DNA from: Cylindrodendrum hubeiense
Taxonomy: Eukaryota; Ascomycota; Sordariomycetes; Hypocreales; Nectriaceae
Length of the DNA: 57,059 nt
Direction: 5' to 3'
Assembly: GCA_014621425.1 (NCBI GenBank)
Contig: JAANBB010000257.1
Coordinates: 1 to 57,059 of the forward strand
A program made the translations under genes and the position numbers. The notes under the pieces are model-generated. The model was not told where the DNA came from and searched no databases. It saw nothing but the letters and a program-made list of their open reading frames with translations. Of the stretch, positions 1 through 9,458 are shown piece by piece; position 1 is the stretch's first letter, and every line of letters starts with the position of its first letter.

Positions 1-828
1 AAAAAAAACTTCGACGGAGCTGCCCCGCTCCGGGCGGTTGTCTGGGAGCAGTAGGCTACGACCGCCCACCGCAACGGCCTGACGTACCTAGGTACTGCCG
101 TACTGGGCCATCAGGCACCGGCCACGCATTCCAGCGTTTGATTGCCCCTCGTCTCCCGTTTTTCTCCTGCCCCTCTTAGCGCGGGGGTTCGTGTTTTTTT
201 TTTTCTGCTGGTCGCGCTTTTGCGGTCATTATCGGCGGGTCAACGTGACGCCGACGCATCCTGACTGGTGACGCAGGGAGCTACATCGTAGGTAGCTGTC
301 TTCACCGCCCAATCGCGAGGCAGCAGATGGCAAGCCCAGGGCAGGAGTGCGTCGTCGAATCAGCGGCCGCGGGGTCTGTGACGTCGACTTCTCACGATAG
401 CTTCAAGGGGAGGATCCAGGCAGCTGAGCCGATATCTTCCATCATGGCCAAAAGAAGACGGCATGGACAGGCGTCGAGACGGGACAGGCCTTATCTACAA
501 GGAGTAGACTCCACGGCTGCTGATACTCTGACATTGCCAGGCCCCTAGAGCAGCTAGCGAGTGTAGGACATCCATCAGATAGACCGGGGCCGTCTTAGTG
601 TCTTCTCAACACAGTCAGCTCGCACCCTGGGCAACCGGCGGCACATTGGATCATCATGGGACGACCGAGGACGGTGAACCGTAGAAAAGGCCTTCGTCTC
701 CCCTTTGCCATCGACCACCTTCATTGTCGTCGTTGCCATTGTGTTGTGCCTCGTTCACTAGTCGATCTGCTCCGCCGCTGCCAACTCAGCCCCGTTCTCC
801 TGCTCCGCTACGCCGGCCTCTGCTCGGC
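1..828. other. Intergenic / 5' leader, no supported gene
   Basis: No reading frame here looks like a conserved protein. There is an 11-base T run near 193-204 in a C/G-rich context. The 3' half (about 655-828) is pyrimidine-rich and is probably promoter and leader for the sulfotransferase-like gene that starts at 829. The short open frames at 327-548 and 656-967 have no recognisable motif and are treated as chance. Confidence 0.5.
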
Positions 829-1871
829 ATGTCGCGCTTCGTCGACTCGGTGGTTCCACCGCAAAACCCGCTTCCCAAGCAGGTCATTGTCCTTAGCCTC
901 GGTCGGTGCGTACTGTAGCAAACTTAATCCATCCGTTGCAGGTCCGGCACTTCATGGCCACGGCTGACAGCGGTCTTACAGCAATGGCACCGTTGGCTTA
1001 TGGAAGGCACTCAAGGTGCTGGGATACAAGTCGTATCACATGACCGATACCATCGGCAGCATTGCCCACATGAAGATGTTTCGTGAAGCTCTGGAGCCAA
1101 GGTCGTTTGGCCGAGGCGAGCCTTGGAAACGGCACGATTTTGATAAATGGCTTGGTGACTATGATGTCCGTCCACCTTAGATCATTAATGCCCGCATCTC
1201 CTATCCAAAGGATGACAGAGGCAGCTATGAAGCTTTCATTCCACTGACTGGCGCCTCCAATCTGCGCAGGCTCTCACCGACATCCCTGGCTACCTCGCCG
1301 AGGAGCTTGTCGCCGCCTATCCAGAGGCCCTCTTCATCCTCACGACCCGAGACGAAGACGCCTGGTGCCGATCAGTGAAAAACACCTTCCAGCCCGTCGG
1401 CGTCGCCCTCAAACGCTTTCCCCTCGCCCAGCTGAGACACATCAGCGCCTGGACATCTGCATTTTCAGACATGGCAGACGCTCTCTGTGCTCATCTCTGG
1501 GGCCCATGGGCACCACAGGACAGTGAGGGTCTGGAGTATGCCAGGCAGCTGTATCAATCGCAGTGAGTAACACCAGCTCTCCTCCCAATTATGTCCCACG
1601 CAAACTAAACCGCCACAGTAACGCCAAGGTAGTTGAGTTGGTTCCGTCCGACAGATTGTTGGTTGTTCGACTCGAGGACGGCCTATCATGGGACCCCATC
1701 TGTCCCTTCCTTGGGAAGCCGGTGCCGGATGTCCCTTATCCCCGCGAAAATGATCCCAAACAGTACATGAAGACGACGTATGACCACATCTACCGGGGCG
1801 TCGCAACCAGCGCCATAAAGACGTTGCCAGTGCTGATCCCCGTATTGGGTGTTTTGATATGGTATTTTTAG
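829..1871 (+). CDS. Sulfotransferase-fold (Sulfotransfer_4-like) membrane-anchored protein, 4 exons
   Basis: The gene looks broken when read straight through (TAG at 1178, frame change), but three good introns restore one frame. Exons are 829-905, 982-1165, 1270-1562 and 1619-1871. Donors are GTGCGT, GTCCGT and GTGAGT, and branch-like CTGAC and CTAAAC occur before the last two acceptors. The joined length is 807 nt, giving 268 residues. The N-terminus has VIVLSLGR-NGT followed by GLWKALKVLGYKSYHM, the position of the PAPS-binding P-loop in this fungal family. Further matches are LGDYD-ALTDIPGYLAEEL, then ILTTRDEDAW and a C-terminal FLGKPVPD. The last ~20 residues form a hydrophobic segment, so the protein is probably tail-anchored. 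The P-loop reads R-N-G-T where R-T-G-T is usual. Substrate is unknown. The start at 829 was chosen as the last ATG before the conserved strand; an in-frame ATG at 724 is the alternative. Confidence 0.75.
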
Positions 1872-1946
1872 ATAGCATAGAGTGCCGTATGAGTAGTTGT
1901 TGAAGTCGCGTGCCGGCACACGGTATAGGTGAGGTAGGTGATAGGC

Positions 1947-2555
1947 TTAGACGGGAGGTTCCTCGGCGGCAAGCTCCTCGGCGGCAAGCTCCTCGGTGGC
2001 AGGCTCCTTGGCGGCAGGCTCCTTCGAGGGAGCGGTCGGTAGGCAGATCACGGTGTTGACACCGAGATCGTTGCAGTCGAGCCCGATGTTGGTCTTGACG
2101 AGGTCGTCGACGCTCAGACCATTCTTGTCGGCAATGTCCCAGCAGGTATCGCCGTTGCGGATGATGTAGCTCGAGGTGCCCTCGGCACACTTCACCGCAG
2201 GCTCGCTGTGAGCAGGCTTGGCGGCCCAGTGCAGGAACCAGAATAGACCAATCAAGAAGAGACCGATAAGAACGCCAAAGTTGAGCAGTGGTCTCATCTC
2301 GGTCCTCCACGACAGCTTGCTGGGGGCCTGCTGGGCTTGCTGAAGGAGGAACGGGGCGGTATCGTCGTCATCGTGATCGCCATCCCCGTCGCTCACCTTG
2401 GTCAGCCGGCCGTACTGGTTCCCAGGAGCACTCTCCCAGTAGCTGCCGTCGGCATCGCGGAACGTGTAGACCTGCGTGTCGGCGTCGTAGCCGACCCGGG
2501 ACATGCCCTCGGGCAGCCGCTCCTCGTCGGTGTCGTATCGCGAGAATCGAGACAT
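1947..2555 (-). CDS. Type II membrane protein with a single LysM domain
   Basis: Intronless, 202 residues. The first ~88 residues are acidic and lack a signal peptide; they include the stretch YDTDEERLPEGM, which I recall as common in a fungal intracellular-start LysM group. A hydrophobic segment (about 90-111) follows, then a LysM domain (about 129-173) with YIIRNGDTCWDIA and a final NTVICLP. LysM domains bind chitin or peptidoglycan-like N-acetylglucosamine polymers. The topology (short cytosolic N-terminus, one membrane pass, LysM outside) suggests a cell-wall-facing anchor and not a secreted effector. The C-terminal tail (177-202) is a Glu/Ala/Pro repeat encoded by a 15-bp tandem repeat. 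It is tail-to-tail with the sulfotransferase-like gene, 75 bp apart. Confidence 0.8.
   Translation of the reverse strand: MSRFSRYDTDEERLPEGMSRVGYDADTQVYTFRDADGSYWESAPGNQYGRLTKVSDGDGDHDDDDTAPFLLQQAQQAPSKLSWRTEMRPLLNFGVLIGLFLIGLFWFLHWAAKPAHSEPAVKCAEGTSSYIIRNGDTCWDIADKNGLSVDDLVKTNIGLDCNDLGVNTVICLPTAPSKEPAAKEPATEELAAEELAAEEPPV
1962..2021 (+). repeat. 15-bp tandem repeat, 4 copies, inside the LysM gene
   Basis: Four units of the form CTCGGCGGCAAGCTC (1962-1976, 1977-1991, 1992-2006, 2007-2021), the last two with one to three changes. Because the unit is a multiple of three it encodes a five-residue repeat (E-L/P-A-A/T-E/K type) and can change copy number without breaking the frame. Confidence 0.85.
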
Positions 2556-3134
2556 GGTGATGCGTGCTAGTCAAAATATGATTTGTCTGATGAGAATAAT
2601 CCCTGTGTGACTTATGTTTGATGAACAAGAGATGGGAGAGAAGGAGGAAGTGAAGAGCTGAAACGGCTCCCTCTTGAAGGCACCGCGTCATATGGATTAG
2701 GTAAGCGGCGACGTATCTGGTGATACTGCGCCACCGCCATATCCTGACAGCCCCTGGAAAACAGCCGCTGACCATGATTTATTGGCCAGGCATCAGTTTA
2801 CGGTGCCCTTTGGAATCATGTATTAGTGCCTTTTATTCGACTGCCTGGAGACCTGCATTACTTGCTACACACTGAAACCCCGGCCAGCGGATGTCCGGCC
2901 TTCCGGCTCCACTCGCCGTCAAATTACCCAAATAGGCAGTCTGCAAACCTTCTATCAAGCACTGTAACATCCGTCCTCCCGTATGAACCTCACATCAATC
3001 AATGCAAAGCAACAGCGGCTCATAGCTGCACAATTATCATAAAACATCGTTATTACTATCAGAGGAAATAAAGAAAAGTAATCGCTCGTAACAACTTGAG
3101 AATGAAATGTCAGAGGTATCTCATATCAACTCGC
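2556..3134. other. Intergenic: LysM promoter and 3' flank of the VWA-RBR gene
   Basis: The LysM gene reads leftward from 2555, so the left part of this stretch is its promoter. The right part lies beyond the stop of the VWA-RBR gene. Base composition falls to a more AT-rich level around 2990-3110, as expected for a 3' untranslated region. No additional gene was recognised. Confidence 0.5.
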
Positions 3135-6100
3135 TCAATCCCACTCATCATGGTCCAGTTCCTCGTTATGCACCCACCCATCTTCCGCTTCATCCTCCAC
3201 CTCCGTATACAATCCACCATGCTCCCGCGACATGTGTGAGTAGATGTGGCGCTCACCCACATCCTCACCGCACGCATAGCACCAATGCACTCCACAGGGG
3301 CAGGTGATGTGGTCGCACCCGCTGACCTTCTGGGTCGTGGCAGTACATCCAGGGCAAGACTTGGTCTTGATCCCCTTGGCCGAGTCCATCGCCTCGCAGC
3401 TGTCGCAGTTCCAGCCTGCCAGCTCTGGCGGCGCGCCCGCGGCACACGCCCGCTCGACATACTGCTTGGCAAAACCGCACTTGTTGCACCACGCGTACAC
3501 CCACGATCCTGCCTCCTCGACGGCCTTGCGTAGGTTACCCAGGCTTGCGAGGCCGAAAGGCGCAACAGTCTTGGGGGCGGGATGCCGGCGGCAGAACGCA
3601 CACGAAAGCGCTGCGACGTTGATGATGCGTCCGCTGGCATTGAGTCCGTACCAGTCCTTGGTGCAGCCGTTGCAGATCAACTGGTGGCAGCCAGTGCGAC
3701 CACACGCCCGGCGGAGGTCTGCCTTGCGCACGCTGGAGAAGCAGAGGCTGCAGACGCCGGCCTCGGTTCTGCGGGAGACGACCCATCGCTGCAGAGACCC
3801 CCTGACTTCTGGCAGGTTCCGTACCAACTTGCCAGCAATGGTGAGGGTAGACTTTTCGTCAGCGGGGAGAATCTCTACCTTTTCTGACAGGTTGGCCAGG
3901 TCGCAATGTGAGGCCGTGTAGAACAGAGATCGCCCGTTGAACGCTGCGGCAATCGCCCCGTCACCGTTCTTCAAGACCCAGTCCGACCCATTCTCCTTGG
4001 TCAGGGCCTCGGCAGTGATGTCCTGCGTAATGATGGTGACAACGTCGGTTGCACACGCGGAGCACTCAAACGCCGCCAGGTCCAGGTTCTGAGGGCGGTA
4101 CTTTTCCGGCCAGATCACTCGGTTCAGACACTTGGAGCACTCGACGACTGGGGCTGGTCCCATTGCCCCCTTTCCATCGCTGTGGCGGCAGTAGAAGCAC
4201 TTAGGTCGAACGTTAAGAGCATCAGGGTTGTAAACGACGTACTGCGCCCGGCACTTCGCCCGGTTACACTCAACCCAGTAACCCATAGACTGCTCCGTGT
4301 GGTCGACAGAGACATTCTTCTTCAGACGTTCTTCACGGTCTTCAGTCCTGGTACACGCGGCACACCGGCACTCTCGCATAACTACACACATACCGCAGAT
4401 TCCGTCGTTGCTCATGATGGTAACTGACCGTGGGAACTTGCACTCTCGGCAGACGACGACCGGGCCGAGGGCCACCTTGGTCTTCTCGGGACTCCAGCCG
4501 ATCTTGGCCTGCAGAGTCGTCTTCATGTTCGCCTCAAGCATCTTGTAGTCCACCAGGGTCTTGAACAGCTTGCGGTCCGCAGTCTTTAGGATGCTAGACT
4601 CGGGGGTCTGGCGCTTGGTGATGCCCTGGGAAACACGCTTCTCAAAGTCGCTATCCGCGTCGAGTAGCAGACCCAAACATCCAACATTCCATGTTTCAGG
4701 GATCGCAATGGTGTTCCAGTTGTCGCGGAAGGACAGGAGCTCCTGGTCAGCCACGTCCCGCAAGGGTACTATGCCCATGCGCAGAGCAAGAGCTGCAAGC
4801 ACGGCGGCCGGGCGAGCCGTAACCATTGTGCCGGGCAGGACGGCGTGGAGGAGGATCTTCCAGAACTTGCTCTTGTGCTTGGGGTCCGCAAGCGCCATGG
4901 GGATCTGGGGGACATCACCCGCGTCGGCGGCCTTGATGTGCGCTGGCAGGTCTTCCGGCTTCTCCACGTAGCTGAGGCGGGTCAAGACCTTGCCCAACCG
5001 TCGCAAGATCCGATAGTCGCACGACCTGCCAATTTCTAGGAGCTCGCCTCGCGTGAACTCGTTCAAGGGGCGGTTGTCAGCGTCCTCCTCTCCATACTGG
5101 CCTGCCTTGACCTTGAAATCCGCAGTTGGGTCCAAGTATACGACCGGGAACCGCTCCTCTACAGGGACATCACCAATGGCCGCCTGGATCTCTGCCTTAT
5201 AATTGTAAGATTCCTCGAGCCAGGCCTTCATCCGGGCCTTTTCAGCGGCGTCAGCGATGCGGTCGACCTGGAAGCCAAAGGCAGTAATTAGGCCGTCGCG
5301 TGCCTCGTTGTTGCGGTCATTGCAGACGGTCCTCCAGAGAGTGCCGAAAATAGGGTTTACCGAGACCGCCGAGACGTTGGAGTCAATAATGCGACGAAGC
5401 TGGTCAACGGCAAGCTTCTTGTACTCTTCATCCTCGACATATCGCTTGGCAAAGTTCTTAACACTCGGGCCTCGGGCCTTGAGGACTTCGGGCATCTCCT
5501 TCAGGTTAACGGAACGCATCTCGGTGTTCTCTACCGTTCCCGTGAAGGAGGTGCCAGTGGTACCCATAGAAAAGTACCGGTCAGTGATGCTGTCAGTCTC
5601 ATTGTTTCCCTGGTCGATATCGGTCTGGGCGCGATACGACCTGAGTACACCGATCCGGGTGTCGTCATTTTCGACTGCCTTGCCAGCACCCATCCAGGTG
5701 AGAAGAATTCCCAGGGTCAACTGGGAGATAATGGCGGAGGTGACGGTGTCGATGGTGAAGTGTATTCCCTTCGTCGCAGTGGACAGATAGAGGTAGGGGC
5801 TGAAAGAGGACACGCTTGTGTGGCTCACAACGCTGAAGACGACGGCCTTCTTGGGGCCGTCCTTTAATGACTTGGCAGCCGAAACCCAGTCGACGAAGCG
5901 AGAGCCGTATCCGCCATAGCTGCCCTTCTTGGACAGGGCCGTCTTCTCCTTGTTGTAGTTCTTGCCGCCAGTGGCCGCAAAATGCGGAGGGGCGTCCGTG
6001 TAGAGGAGCATAATAGTAGTGGCGTCCTCTCGCATCTTCTCATATGCGAGGGCGAGACCTGTCTTAGTGGCCTCGGGCCAGTCGCCTCCGCAGTCGGGCA

Positions 6101-6374
6101 AGATGCGGCGAGCCATCTCGAGGACCTTCTCCTGGCCTACAATTTCCGGGCCGGAGACAGCACCAGAGGGAGAGCACCATCCGGACCACTCGGTAAGATC
6201 GCCGCCGCAGTAGTCTCTGTAAGTGACAACGCCGATGCGCTCGAAGCAGCCTGTCAGGGCGGACAGGTTGATGATTTCGGGGAGGGACTTGTTGAGAGCG
6301 AGGACGAACTCGCCCATAGAAGCCGTCGCATCGAGCACGATCAGAAGATCGTGGGGGCCCTTAGTACGGACCAT
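3135..6374 (-). CDS. VWA domain-RING-IBR-RING (RBR) E3 ubiquitin ligase-like protein
   Basis: A single 3.24-kb frame, 1079 residues from the ATG at 6374 (an in-frame ATG at 6452 would add 26 residues with no domain match). Residues ~8-200 form a von Willebrand A domain of the alpha-kinase-associated type, with metal-site residues in LLIVLDATASM (D-x-T-x-S) and a later YTDAPPH. The middle carries extra Cys pairs (VVCRECKF, CGMCV, CRCAAC, CFYC, CSKC). The last ~205 residues give a complete RBR order: RING1 (~874-925; CSLC ... CHQLIC-NGC ... CAFC), IBR (~960-994; WCNKCGF ... NCDSC) and RING2/Rcat (~1005-1045; CPGC ... GCDHITCPCGVHWCYAC), including the cysteine at the position of the catalytic thioester Cys. 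In RBR enzymes ubiquitin passes through that Cys to substrate. I infer that the VWA region recruits substrate or mediates assembly. No introns were needed. Confidence 0.8.
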   Translation of the reverse strand: MVRTKGPHDLLIVLDATASMGEFVLALNKSLPEIINLSALTGCFERIGVVTYRDYCGGDLTEWSGWCSPSGAVSGPEIVGQEKVLEMARRILPDCGGDWPEATKTGLALAYEKMREDATTIMLLYTDAPPHFAATGGKNYNKEKTALSKKGSYGGYGSRFVDWVSAAKSLKDGPKKAVVFSVVSHTSVSSFSPYLYLSTATKGIHFTIDTVTSAIISQLTLGILLTWMGAGKAVENDDTRIGVLRSYRAQTDIDQGNNETDSITDRYFSMGTTGTSFTGTVENTEMRSVNLKEMPEVLKARGPSVKNFAKRYVEDEEYKKLAVDQLRRIIDSNVSAVSVNPIFGTLWRTVCNDRNNEARDGLITAFGFQVDRIADAAEKARMKAWLEESYNYKAEIQAAIGDVPVEERFPVVYLDPTADFKVKAGQYGEEDADNRPLNEFTRGELLEIGRSCDYRILRRLGKVLTRLSYVEKPEDLPAHIKAADAGDVPQIPMALADPKHKSKFWKILLHAVLPGTMVTARPAAVLAALALRMGIVPLRDVADQELLSFRDNWNTIAIPETWNVGCLGLLLDADSDFEKRVSQGITKRQTPESSILKTADRKLFKTLVDYKMLEANMKTTLQAKIGWSPEKTKVALGPVVVCRECKFPRSVTIMSNDGICGMCVVMRECRCAACTRTEDREERLKKNVSVDHTEQSMGYWVECNRAKCRAQYVVYNPDALNVRPKCFYCRHSDGKGAMGPAPVVECSKCLNRVIWPEKYRPQNLDLAAFECSACATDVVTIITQDITAEALTKENGSDWVLKNGDGAIAAAFNGRSLFYTASHCDLANLSEKVEILPADEKSTLTIAGKLVRNLPEVRGSLQRWVVSRRTEAGVCSLCFSSVRKADLRRACGRTGCHQLICNGCTKDWYGLNASGRIINVAALSCAFCRRHPAPKTVAPFGLASLGNLRKAVEEAGSWVYAWCNKCGFAKQYVERACAAGAPPELAGWNCDSCEAMDSAKGIKTKSCPGCTATTQKVSGCDHITCPCGVHWCYACGEDVGERHIYSHMSREHGGLYTEVEDEAEDGWVHNEELDHDEWD

Positions 6375-8003
6375 GATGGGCTGTGGTTGTGAGTCGTGAT
6401 GGGTTGGTTGTTGATAGCTGTCGTGACTCAGATCAACTTCCCAACTTATCAACCCACAATGCTTATAGACAGGCAGACAGGACCTGGCTTGTTATGAATT
6501 GATTATTAGCAAAAGCCAGGCGCGATGGCCATCCTTTATAGCCGTGGACGAAGCCGTTGCTTTGCTGAGGCCTCTCATTTCCACCGCCATCGGGCAGTTG
6601 CTGACTAGTGACTCAGGCCGTTGAAGCTGGCCGAGTGAGTCGGTGCCCGCGCTCGGAGGGGAAGTCGGCTGTTGTACTTCGTATCCCACTGTAAGTCCCA
6701 GCTTCCAGCCCTGAGATCCAAGGCACTCCCGCTGAGCCACGGGGAGGAGCCGTGGAGAGCAGCCCATCCAACATGGTCTTACTGTATCGACTTAGGCATC
6801 CGCAGCCTCCCCTGTCGCCCGGTGCGCCACAGCGAGTTCCAGTGATTGTGCCGTCCCCGCCAAGGCCGCCGGGTTTGGGCTGAGCACCCACTAAAATCAA
6901 GCTCCCCGCCATTACCCCTGGCGCACCGCCACTAGGACCCGCCAGGGCAGATTATCAGGCAGATCCCGACGGGCAGCATTCCACGACCAAGTGAGTAAAC
7001 AAGCCACGTCAAGAAGCATCAGAACACTGTTGTTTTCGAGCTGTGTTGATCCAATTTCCGACATCGTTTCCAAGGCTGAGGTGAACTAAACTGCAGTTCA
7101 TTGTATTTGGTTCTTCCAAAGCGCGACCGGCGTGCTATTACCCACAACGCCACATATAAGCCGAGAATCAATCCTACCCTGAAGGCGCGCTCGACATCAT
7201 GACTCCTCCGGCCAATCTTCCTGGCGGACTAAGTCGCCTTCAGGTATGGGATTCCGTTCCAGGTTATCAGCCTCTACTTAAACTTGCACGTTAAAATAGG
7301 CCCCTTGCGTAGGACCCCTGTCTACCAATCCTATAATCTTTTTCCCAATCTAAATATTTACTTGACATGTTATGATTCCAAGTTTAAGTGGGAAAATCAG
7401 ATGTGTATGCCCCCGCCTTGCTATGACTCTGACATAGAAAAGTGACTGCTCCTCGTGCAATACACTATACGTGAACTTATTCACATCAATAGTAATAGCA
7501 TTCTTCTGCAAACAAGGAGACATCGCTGTACCGATGGCCATCTACCTCTGTATACAACAGCGTCCGAGCAAGACGGTTGCGATCCGCACAGACATGGCCC
7601 GATTAGTTAGTCTCTCCTCAACACCAACTTCATCGATGCTCCAGCTTCCTCTGCCTCGTCTGTAACCAGATTTTAGTCCAGAAATGTTGTCAAAAGCCAC
7701 AGACTCGTGTTCAGATCCCTGTTACTCCAATTCCGACTCCATTTCTCCAATTGTTCGCATCTCCACGATTAATAAGCTGTGGTGCACCAAGTTTAAGACA
7801 ACATTCCCCATTTGGGGCAAGTGAGTGGCTCGCCGGGTCTGATCTCTCGCACACATCCCCTCGGTCCTCTCTCCCTTGAGACCATTCTTCTACCGCGCCC
7901 AACGCGCATTTCTCACTCTTCCGCGTTCTTACGTTCTTATTCTTACTCTCGTTTTCCTCATTCTCACAAAAGAAACGAAAAAACCACAGATACAGCTCGT
8001 GAA
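6375..8003. other. Divergent promoter region, 1.6 kb, no supported gene
   Basis: The VWA-RBR gene (leftward) and the N-acetyltransferase (rightward) start at its two ends. The section 7250-7700 is AT-richer than the rest. The open frame that reaches the N-acetyltransferase start runs in frame back to an ATG at 7812, but these 64 extra codons are low-complexity and are treated as 5' leader. No RNA gene or repeat was recognised. Confidence 0.5.
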
Positions 8004-9002
8004 ATGGCGCCCCGTGTCAGGTACCGCCGCTCCCAGCTCGAGCCGTATTTTGCCCGCATTCGGGTGCCCGTGACAGAGCGCCCGGGCAATGTCGAGGGCC
8101 TCTCGCCTGAGAAGCAGCTTGAGATCCTCACGCTGCTTCACAAATGCCATCTGTGCAATATTCCTTTTGAGAATCTCAGCATGCACTACTCGTGGCACCG
8201 CATCATTGATGTCGACCCGCAGCACCTCTTCAACAAAATCATTCTTCAGCCAGGCCGTGGAGGCTACTGCATGGAGAACAACTCTCTCTTTTACACGCTA
8301 TTGGGGACACTGGGCTTCGATGTCTACATGGCCGGCGCGAGAATGTTCCAACCGGAGCTTGGCAAGTACAATGGCTTCAACCACTGCGTCATCATCGTCA
8401 ACATTGGCAACCAGCCTTATATGGTCGACGTGGGCTTTGGCGCAAACGGGCCACTGGCTCCTCTCAAGATGGATGCCGAAGCGAATCAAGTCCTAAAGCA
8501 TGTTGGACCCATGAGCATCAGACTCAGATACGACGCCATCCCCCAGGGATTCAACCGGAGGGGCAAGTTCTGGATTTACCAGCATCGCCTTAACCCAGAG
8601 GCTGATTGGGCACCACTGTACTGCTTCACCGACTTTGAGTTTCTGCCCGAGGACATCAGACACATTAACCTGGCGCCCTCTACCGCCCCGACCAGCGTGT
8701 TCGTTCAGAAAGTCGTCTGCACGCGATTCACCACGGACAACGACTTCAAGATAGTCAACGGCAAGATCGAAGTGCAAACCCGCTGGGACACTGACGACGC
8801 AGCGATGAACGGCGCGTTGATCCTGTTTGGAAGCACGCTCAAGCTGCGCACCGAAGGCGTCACCGTCTACCAAACGGAGCTGGAGAGCGAGACTGAGAGG
8901 CTCAAGGCGCTGCAGAAGTATTTTCTCATCAAGCTTCCAGAGCAGGACCGGAATGCGATTCGGGGGAGCGCGACTGAGATAGTGAGCAAGGTAACTGCTT
9001 GA
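8004..9002 (+). CDS. Arylamine N-acetyltransferase (NAT family)
   Basis: Intronless, 332 residues from the ATG at 8004, the first Met before the conserved YFARI start. The Cys-His-Asp triad is visible: C89 in GRGGYCMENN, H127 in FNHCVIIV and D142 in MVDVGFG. The family transfers an acyl group from CoA to aromatic amines and hydrazines via the Cys. Related enzymes in Fusarium (the FDB2/NAT1 type) use malonyl-CoA and detoxify 2-aminophenol made from plant benzoxazolinones; I cannot tell which acyl donor is used here. The length is somewhat above bacterial NATs, as usual for fungal members. The next gene, a thioesterase-like protein, lies 456 bp downstream on the same strand; a functional link is only a possibility. 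Confidence 0.9.
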   Translation: MAPRVRYRRSQLEPYFARIRVPVTERPGNVEGLSPEKQLEILTLLHKCHLCNIPFENLSMHYSWHRIIDVDPQHLFNKIILQPGRGGYCMENNSLFYTLLGTLGFDVYMAGARMFQPELGKYNGFNHCVIIVNIGNQPYMVDVGFGANGPLAPLKMDAEANQVLKHVGPMSIRLRYDAIPQGFNRRGKFWIYQHRLNPEADWAPLYCFTDFEFLPEDIRHINLAPSTAPTSVFVQKVVCTRFTTDNDFKIVNGKIEVQTRWDTDDAAMNGALILFGSTLKLRTEGVTVYQTELESETERLKALQKYFLIKLPEQDRNAIRGSATEIVSKVTA

Positions 9003-9458
9003 GGGGAGCTTGTTCCGAGGCGATTATATTATTGCGGCCTCGTGTAGAAAGTGTTGTGTTGGATCTGTGTAAGCTAGCGAGCTACTCTTGTTAGCATTTC
9101 TTGGCCTGTTTTTATTTGTCGCTGAAATGACTTCAAACTAATGATATACTTTTTTTCTCCCCTACCCATGTCGGTATCTTATTCTAGAACCCTCAAAGAA
9201 GGTCTGCAGGTATCGACCGGATCCGGGCCATGGCACACCCTTGCCAGTTGAGATGCAACGTTGGCGATGTCACAGGCTGTTCCATTGAGGGGTTACCTCG
9301 GCTGGAGTACCGGGCCTCTGGGGAACTGTACCCCGTACGATCAATTCGACAGGTTGACATCGCCATCTAGATTTGGCGTTCATCCAATCTAGTTACATAA
9401 CCACCAGCACGAGAGTGAGATTTTGGTACACTGGGCGTCATATTTTCTGACGCGCAGG
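9003..9458. other. Intergenic between NAT and thioesterase-like gene
   Basis: 3' flank of the N-acetyltransferase (AT-rich near 9100-9160) and promoter of the next gene. No gene or repeat seen. Confidence 0.5.

Noticed and set aside
1178..1180. In-frame stop suggesting the sulfotransferase-like gene is a pseudogene
   Set aside because: It lies inside a well-formed 104-bp intron (GTCCGT donor, CTGAC branch, GCGCAG acceptor) whose removal restores the family sequence.
1465..2310. 281-residue open frame opposite the sulfotransferase-like and LysM genes
   Set aside because: It overlaps two well-supported genes on both strands, and its HRGACRRGACRR repeat is the antisense/frame-shifted reading of the 15-bp repeat.
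6375..6452. Upstream ATG adding 26 residues to the VWA-RBR protein
   Set aside because: The extra residues are His/Gln-rich and precede the conserved VWA strand without homology; the ATG at 6374 begins directly before it.
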